In this document: one piece after another, positions 21,733 to 25,548 of the stretch | Position numbering within the stretch: the stretch's first letter is position 1 | Layout: each line of letters starts with the position of its first letter | Source of the DNA: HGM11367 sp964600435 | GTDB lineage: Bacteria; Bacillota; Clostridia; Christensenellales; UBA1242 | Direction: 5' to 3' | DNA length: 25,548 nucleotides | Assembly (NCBI GenBank): GCA_964600435.1 | Contig: CAZRJB010000011.1 | Location: 1-25,548, forward strand | The notes under the pieces: generated by a model | Told to the model about the DNA's origin: nothing | The model's database searches: none | The model's input: the letters and a program-made list of their open reading frames with translations, nothing else | Translations under genes and position numbers: made by a program

Positions 21733-22647
21733 GCCTGTGGCATTTTTTGCAACAAAATTCATAACCGCCACAGCACCGTCAGAACATGCCGTAACAATTT
21801 GCCTAAGTGGAGAGTTTCTAACATCGCCAACAGCATAAACATTTTCAATGTTTGTTTCCATATTGGCATTTGTTTCAATAAATCCATCTTTTGTTAAATT
21901 AATTTGTTTTGAAAAAATTTCAGTGTCGGGTTTTCTTCCAATTGCAACAAAAATTCCAGAAACATCAAGAGATAAATTTGTGTTTTGCTTTTTGTTTAAA
22001 ACATCAATTTTTTCTAGAAACTGATTTCCACTTAAACAAGTTACAACCGAATCTGTTAAAATTTCAACTTTGCCAATTTTTTCTAAATTTTTTATTGCTT
22101 CAAAACTTACACTGCTCCCAGTAAAAACATCTCTTCTATGAATCAAATAAATTTTTTTTGCAATGTTTGAAAGGTACAAACAATCGTCAAACGAAGAATT
22201 GCCTCCACCCACAACAGCAACATTTTTATCTTTAAAAAAATTACCATCACAAGTTGCACAATAACTCAAACCTTTGCCCAAAAACTCTTTTTCATTTTTA
22301 ACATCCAAAAATTTTGCATATGCACCAGTTGCAATAACAACGGCATTTGCTGTGTATGTGTTAGAATGTGTTGTAACACACTTAACATTGTTTAATAAAT
22401 CCACAGAAACAACTTCTTCATTTAAAATTTTAACACCCAATTGCTCAACTTGATTTCTCATTTTTAAAGCAAGGTCAAACCCATTAATTTTATCAAACCC
22501 CGGATAGTTTTCTATGTTAAAAATGTTTGTCATTTGTCCGCCAAAAAAAGATTTTTCTAAAATTAAAACTTTTTTGTTTGCTCTTGCACCATAAATTCCT
22601 GCAGAAAGCCCTGCGGGGCCAGAACCTATAATAATAATATCATACAT
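21721..22647 (-). CDS. trxB: Thioredoxin reductase-like flavoprotein
   Basis: This 308-aa FAD enzyme has the FAD motif GSGPAGLSAGIYGAR (8-22), the redox pair C130-A-T-C133 in YCATCDG, the nucleotide-binding GGGNSSFDD (147-155), HRRDVFT (170-176), and the second FAD motif YAVGDVRNSPLRQI. It normally reduces thioredoxin with NADPH. Two cofactor features differ from the norm: GGGNTA is GGGNSS, and the last Arg of HRRxxFR is Thr176, so NADPH preference may be weakened. Its C-terminus (NATGGRK) comes from the palindromic element. It starts 15 nt after pfk and is the last gene of the ung-pfk-trxB operon. Ribosome binding site AAAGGG. Confidence 0.92.
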   Translation of the reverse strand: MYDIIIIGSGPAGLSAGIYGARANKKVLILEKSFFGGQMTNIFNIENYPGFDKINGFDLALKMRNQVEQLGVKILNEEVVSVDLLNNVKCVTTHSNTYTANAVVIATGAYAKFLDVKNEKEFLGKGLSYCATCDGNFFKDKNVAVVGGGNSSFDDCLYLSNIAKKIYLIHRRDVFTGSSVSFEAIKNLEKIGKVEILTDSVVTCLSGNQFLEKIDVLNKKQNTNLSLDVSGIFVAIGRKPDTEIFSKQINLTKDGFIETNANMETNIENVYAVGDVRNSPLRQIVTACSDGAVAVMNFVAKNATGGRK

Positions 22648-22662
22648 AAATTAACCCTTTTT

Positions 22663-23553
22663 TTAACACTCACTTAGTTTTTTATATTCAAAATCTTTTT
22701 TAAAACCATTGTAACAAACAACAACATTGTTAATATTTTTTTTAACACACATAGCCGTAATTTTTGCAAAGCCTTGTGCCATTTTTAATTCTGTTTTTGT
22801 TGCAAAACCACCACGTTGAACATACCCCACAACCGCAGACTTAACATCAACATTTTTCAGTTTTTCTAAAAGATAGTTTTTTAATTCGTCAATGTTAACA
22901 GTGTTTTCTTGAACAATAACAATTGGAGAATTATTTGTTTTTAAACATAATTTAACAGATTTTAACATAGCACTTTTTAAACTTTTTCCAGTAAAACAAA
23001 AGCATGCATTAACTCTTTTTGACACACTGTTTGCAATGTCTGGGCAATGCCTTCCCATAACTTCATAAATGCATGTTCTATCAAAAGACATCATTGACGT
23101 GTTAACTTTTTCAATAAAATCAACTGCATTGTTAACAGCCGTGCTATAGCCAATTGAATAGTCACTGCACTTTATATCATTATCTATTGTTGTTGGAATA
23201 AAAACACAATTAATGCCGGCACTAACAAGTTTTTTTGTTGCCATTAAAGAACCATTACCACCCATAACAATAAGTGTGTCAATTTTGTGTTTTTTTAAAT
23301 TGTTAACACATTTAAAAAAACCTTTTTCGGTTAAAAACTCTGTGCTTCTGGAACTTTTAATAACAATCCCACCTTTTTTACGTTCTTGCTTTATTGTTTT
23401 TAAACTTATATCAGAAACTTCGTTGTTTATTATTCCTTGCAAACCATGACAAAACAAAACAACATTATGTTTTTTTAAATGTTTACACAAATTGTATAAA
23501 CACTCATTCATTCCAGCACCATCGCCACCACTACCAATTATTGCAATGTTCAT
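22663..23553 (-). CDS. Divergent 6-phosphofructokinase (PfkA family)
   Basis: This 296-aa protein belongs to the PfkA family that phosphorylates fructose 6-phosphate. It retains GGDGAGMN (9-16), PTTIDND (120-126, with the catalytic Asp124), SSR (67-69), EVMGRH (164-169) and VVGYVQRGG near the C-terminus. Departures from the norm are GGDGS changed to GGNGS (N100 replaces the magnesium-binding Asp), GGDAPGMN changed to GGDGAGMN, and a shorter length (usual 319-320). The residue after N100 is Gly, as in ATP-dependent enzymes. The frame extends upstream to 23634, but the start at 23553 has a good AAAGGA site and begins with the conserved MNIAIIGSGGD. It may be a paralogue with altered activity. 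It lies 29 nt after ung and 15 nt before trxB. Confidence 0.85.
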   Translation of the reverse strand: MNIAIIGSGGDGAGMNECLYNLCKHLKKHNVVLFCHGLQGIINNEVSDISLKTIKQERKKGGIVIKSSRSTEFLTEKGFFKCVNNLKKHKIDTLIVMGGNGSLMATKKLVSAGINCVFIPTTIDNDIKCSDYSIGYSTAVNNAVDFIEKVNTSMMSFDRTCIYEVMGRHCPDIANSVSKRVNACFCFTGKSLKSAMLKSVKLCLKTNNSPIVIVQENTVNIDELKNYLLEKLKNVDVKSAVVGYVQRGGFATKTELKMAQGFAKITAMCVKKNINNVVVCYNGFKKDFEYKKLSEC

Positions 23554-23582
23554 TTTTTTATTTCCTTTTAACAATTGTTTGA

Positions 23583-24245
23583 TTATTCCCAAATTATTGG
23601 TTTTTTGCCTAAATTTAACAAAATTTCGTTGCATTTTTTAAAATGTCCGTTTCCAAAAAAACCATTATATGCCGAAAGCGGACTAGGATGTGCAGATTTT
23701 AAAATATAATGATTTTTGTTTGTTATGAACTGTTCAAAAGCTTTTGCATTTCCGCCCCAAAGCATAAAAATTATTGGGTCTTGCCTTTGGTTTAATTTTT
23801 TGATTATTTCTGAAGTAATGTTTTCCCAACCTTTGCCCTTGTGTGAATTTGCTTGCCCTTGCCTAACAGTTAAAACTGCATTTAAAAGCAACACTCCTTG
23901 TTTTGCCCATCTTGTTAAATCACCCGATTGCAAACACTTTATTCCAAATTCGTTTTCAATTTCTTTATATATGTTTTTTAAACTTGGCGGAAGAGCAACG
24001 CCATTTGGCACAGAAAAACTCATTCCCATTGCTTGCCCAATTTCGTGATATGGGTCTTGACCAATTATAACAACCTTAACATCATTAAATTTGGTAACAT
24101 TTAAAGCATTAAAAATTTGGTTGTAAGGTGGAAAAATGTTATAAGAAGAGTATTCAGCATTAAGCCAATCTTGCAATTTTTTAAAATACTCCTTTTCGAA
24201 CTCTGGTTTTAAAATTTCATACCAATTACGTGCAATTTGAATCAT
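23583..24245 (-). CDS. ung: Uracil-DNA glycosylase
   Basis: This 220-aa family 1 enzyme removes uracil from DNA. It carries the water-activating motif GQDPYH (62-67, Asp64), the GVLLLNAVLTV segment, and the DNA-intercalation loop HPSPLSAYNGFFG with His186. The usual GQDPYHGPGQAHG is GQDPYHEIGQAMG here, a mild change. It heads the ung-pfk-trxB operon. There is no Shine-Dalgarno site: a promoter with a perfect TATAAT ends exactly 6 nt before the ATG, as at yugP, so a leaderless mRNA is predicted. The downstream pfk and trxB genes have ordinary ribosome binding sites. Confidence 0.96.
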   Translation of the reverse strand: MIQIARNWYEILKPEFEKEYFKKLQDWLNAEYSSYNIFPPYNQIFNALNVTKFNDVKVVIIGQDPYHEIGQAMGMSFSVPNGVALPPSLKNIYKEIENEFGIKCLQSGDLTRWAKQGVLLLNAVLTVRQGQANSHKGKGWENITSEIIKKLNQRQDPIIFMLWGGNAKAFEQFITNKNHYILKSAHPSPLSAYNGFFGNGHFKKCNEILLNLGKKPIIWE

Positions 24246-24251
24246 AACAAA

Positions 24252-24280
24252 ATTATACTTATTTTTGTAAATCTTAACAA
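24252..24280 (-). promoter_or_regulatory. Promoter of the ung operon predicting a leaderless mRNA
   Basis: On the minus strand TTGTTA (24280-24275), a 17-nt spacer and TATAAT (24257-24252). Six bases (24251-24246) separate it from the ATG, placing the start on the A of the codon, the same geometry as the yugP promoter. Confidence 0.75.
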
Positions 24281-24391
24281 CTAATTTTTATTGATACTTA
24301 AAAAAAACTAAATAAAAATGTGTAACAATAGGTTTAAATATACAAAGAATATAAGATAATATTTTATTTAGAAAAATAAAGGTTGGCAAAA

Positions 24392-24550
24392 ATGAAGTTT
24401 TTAGATGACGTTAAAGTTATTAATGATAATTATAAAAATGAAGGCATATCAAAAGGTATGAGTGGAACAATTATTGATGCAGAAATAAGATTTAATTGTT
24501 TTAATGTTGTTTTTATTGATAGAAGAGTAAAAGACAAAAATTTTATCTAA
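24392..24550 (+). CDS. Small protein of unknown function (52 aa), possibly truncated
   Basis: The frame starts at an ATG preceded by AAAGG about 10 nt upstream and a weak promoter (TTAAAT 24334-24339, TAATAT 24357-24362). The product has DDVKVINDNYKNEGISKGM, then GTIIDAEIRFNCFNVVFIDRR. This resembles small clostridial proteins (a KGM-x-GTI turn followed by beta strands), of which I recall longer versions of about 70-80 aa. After the stop another frame stays open for over 35 codons, so a frameshift truncation is possible. I cannot name a function. Confidence 0.5.
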   Translation: MKFLDDVKVINDNYKNEGISKGMSGTIIDAEIRFNCFNVVFIDRRVKDKNFI

Positions 24551-24765
24551 CAAAATCACAGTTTGAAACATCAGCTTGGCTTTGTGTATCCAGACAAAAC
24601 TTCCATAATTTGTTTTTTTTAAAAACGAATCGCGTAGTGAAAAATTAAATGCAACAAATTATCGTTAATATGTTACTAACACACTAAAAAAAGGAAAAAA
24701 TCACTTTTTTTGTAACATTTTTTTGTCGTAATTAAAATTTCAATCGACTTTTTTAAAACAAATGA
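24551..24765. other. Intergenic region before the L10 promoter
   Basis: About 215 nt with no clear gene. A frame of about 37 codons runs from the end of the 52-aa gene to about 24660 and may be the shifted remainder of that gene. Apart from T-runs (for example near 24600-24620 and 24706-24725) no convincing hairpin terminator was found. Confidence 0.4.
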
Positions 24766-24794
24766 TTGACATATGTAAAAAAACATGCTACAAT
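24766..24794 (+). promoter_or_regulatory. Promoter of the rplJ-rplL operon
   Basis: TTGACA (24766-24771), a 17-nt spacer and TACAAT (24789-24794), with TGC just before the -10 (extended -10). This is one of the strongest promoters in the window, fitting a ribosomal protein operon. Predicted start near 24801. Confidence 0.85.
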
Positions 24795-24800
24795 CTTTTT

Positions 24801-24960
24801 GTAAATTTAATAAATCTCCTTTTCCAAAGACAGCAAGTGGGCTTGGTTCCCGTAAACAAAATGTGCTTGCCGAGGTTAAGTTTTAATAAATGGTTTTTTC
24901 AACCTTTTGTAACTTTTCTCGGCTACAAAAGGTTTTTTATTATTTACAATATACAAACTT
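24801..24960 (+). promoter_or_regulatory. Ribosomal protein L10 leader
   Basis: The leader precedes rplJ and carries the conserved L10-leader features: AAAGACAGCAAGTGG (24826-24840) and TTGCCGAGG (24868-24876... core 24869-24875). GCAAG (24833-24837) pairs with CTTGC (24866-24870). L10 in complex with L7/L12 binds such leaders and lowers expression of its own operon. GCCGAG (24869-24874) can also pair with CTCGGC (24918-24923) in the loop of the downstream terminator, an obvious alternative fold for attenuation. Confidence 0.85.
24901..24938 (+). terminator. Attenuator terminator in the L10 leader
   Basis: AACCTTTTGTA (24901-24911) pairs with TACAAAAGGTT (24924-24934), with a 12-nt loop, followed by a T-run (24933-24938). 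The loop holds CTCGGC, complementary to GCCGAG of the L10-binding part of the leader. Pairing there would disfavour the terminator. Confidence 0.85.
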
Positions 24961-24983
24961 AAAAAATAAAGGAGGCAAATAAA

Positions 24984-25475
24984 GTGGGTGCAAATTTAGA
25001 AGCAAAAAAGGTTATTGTTGAAGAAATTAAAGAAAAAATCAACAAAGCTGTTTCACTTACTTTTGTGGATTACCGTGGTTTAACTGTTGAAGAAGACACT
25101 AAAATGCGTGCAGCTTTAAGAGAATCTAATGTAGAATACAAAGTGTATAAAAATAGACTACTTTTAAAAGCATTAGAAGAACTTGGCTATACAGGTTTTG
25201 GTGACATTTTAGAAGGCACAACCGCTGTTGCATTTGGAATGCAAGATGAAGTTAGTGCACCAAGAATTCTTGTTAAAACTTCAGAAGATACCAAAAAAAT
25301 GCAAATTAAAGGTAGCATTTTAAATGGTGCAAGAATAGATGTTAAAATGGTTGAACAACTTGCAAAAATCCCTTCAAAAGAAGTGCTTATTTCAAAACTA
25401 TTATACTTATTACAAAGCCCTGTTCGCAGTGTTGCAATTGCGCTTAATGCAATCGCAGAAAAAAAAGGTGCTTAA
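24984..25475 (+). CDS. rplJ: Large ribosomal subunit protein L10
   Basis: This 163-aa protein is the base of the L7/L12 stalk of the 50S subunit. The N-terminal domain shows FVDYRGLTVEEDTKMRAALRESNVEYKVYKNRLLLKAL, typical of L10, and the C-terminal helix that carries L7/L12 dimers runs from about 125. It starts with GTG, chosen because a strong GGAGG site is 7 nt upstream and the product begins MGANLEAKK. Expression is probably self-controlled via the leader RNA. rplL follows after 47 nt. Confidence 0.97.
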   Translation: MGANLEAKKVIVEEIKEKINKAVSLTFVDYRGLTVEEDTKMRAALRESNVEYKVYKNRLLLKALEELGYTGFGDILEGTTAVAFGMQDEVSAPRILVKTSEDTKKMQIKGSILNGARIDVKMVEQLAKIPSKEVLISKLLYLLQSPVRSVAIALNAIAEKKGA

Positions 25476-25522
25476 TTTTTAAGTAAAAAAACAAAAATAA
25501 AATAATTAAGGAGAATATAAAT

Positions 25523-25548
25523 ATGGAATTAAAAGATATTGTTGAAGA
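25523..25548 (+). CDS. rplL: Start of ribosomal protein L7/L12 (cut by window end)
   Basis: Only the first codons (MELKDIVE) are in the window. The site AAGGAG at 25508-25513 and its position directly after rplJ make L7/L12 by far the likeliest identity; the N-terminus agrees with the family. Confidence 0.85.

Noticed and set aside
23554..23634. 27-codon N-terminal extension of pfk
   Set aside because: It overlaps the end of ung, is not conserved in type, and the internal ATG at 23553 has a good ribosome binding site directly before the conserved start.
24762..24962. Open frame of 66 codons over the L10 promoter and leader
   Set aside because: It starts inside the promoter, has no ribosome binding site, and its sequence is fully explained by the conserved leader and attenuator.

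Overview
The window is AT-rich, low-GC Gram-positive DNA (Bacillota). The mix of a DegV lipid-binding protein, a YugP-type peptidase, a YwaF-type membrane protein, a type II IleRS, meso-diaminopimelate dehydrogenase and an L10-leader-controlled rplJ-rplL operon fits a Clostridia-like, probably uncultured, host-associated lineage. The lineage is an inference: no rRNA is present. No phage, IS transposase, CRISPR array or defence system is visible, and most of the window is housekeeping.

Layout. 1-830: an intergenic stretch with diverged direct repeats, a tRNA-Leu with anticodon AAG, its terminator, and a decayed 3' fragment of the 23S rRNA methyltransferase gene rlmA. 831-2440 (-): a YugP-like zinc peptidase and DegV. 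2646-3281 (+): a membrane-anchored XRE regulator behind a three-half-site operator candidate. 7471-3414 (-): an operon deoC / 61-aa protein / P-type ATPase / SH3-like exported protein, with two 11-bp start-stop overlaps. 7685-8788 (+): dnaN, divergent from deoC across a perfect 20-bp palindrome. 8871-11240 (-): a YwaF-like membrane protein and RadC. 11315-12721 (+): a GPH-family transporter. 17093-12765 (-): an alpha-oxoamine synthase (annotatable as kbl but with serine-palmitoyltransferase-like motifs) and ileS. 17218-19816: two small unknown genes, ychF (-) and dut (+). 20793-19870 (-): ddh. 21394-20870 (-): an unknown 174-aa protein with a structured leader. 24245-21721 (-): an ung-pfk-trxB operon that ends in a cloverleaf-like nest of hairpins. 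24392 to the end (+): a 52-aa protein, then the L10 leader, rplJ and the start of rplL.

Most interesting signals. (1) At least five genes (yugP, the XRE gene, radC, the transporter, ung) have a promoter -10 box only 6-9 nt from the start codon and no Shine-Dalgarno sequence, so they are predicted to give leaderless or near-leaderless mRNAs; other genes here have good Shine-Dalgarno sites. (2) The leader of the 174-aa gene has alternating AGUUG/CAACU segments, the last overlapping the ribosome binding site, plus a possible pseudoknot; it looks like an RNA switch that I cannot assign to a known class. (3) The trxB stop codon lies inside a 95-bp nested palindrome. (4) tRNA-Leu(AAG) is an uncommon bacterial isoacceptor that should need A34-to-inosine editing. 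(5) pfk, trxB and the P-type ATPase each lack residues that are usual in their families.

All identifications come from reading motifs and remembered family features; no database search or folding program was run.
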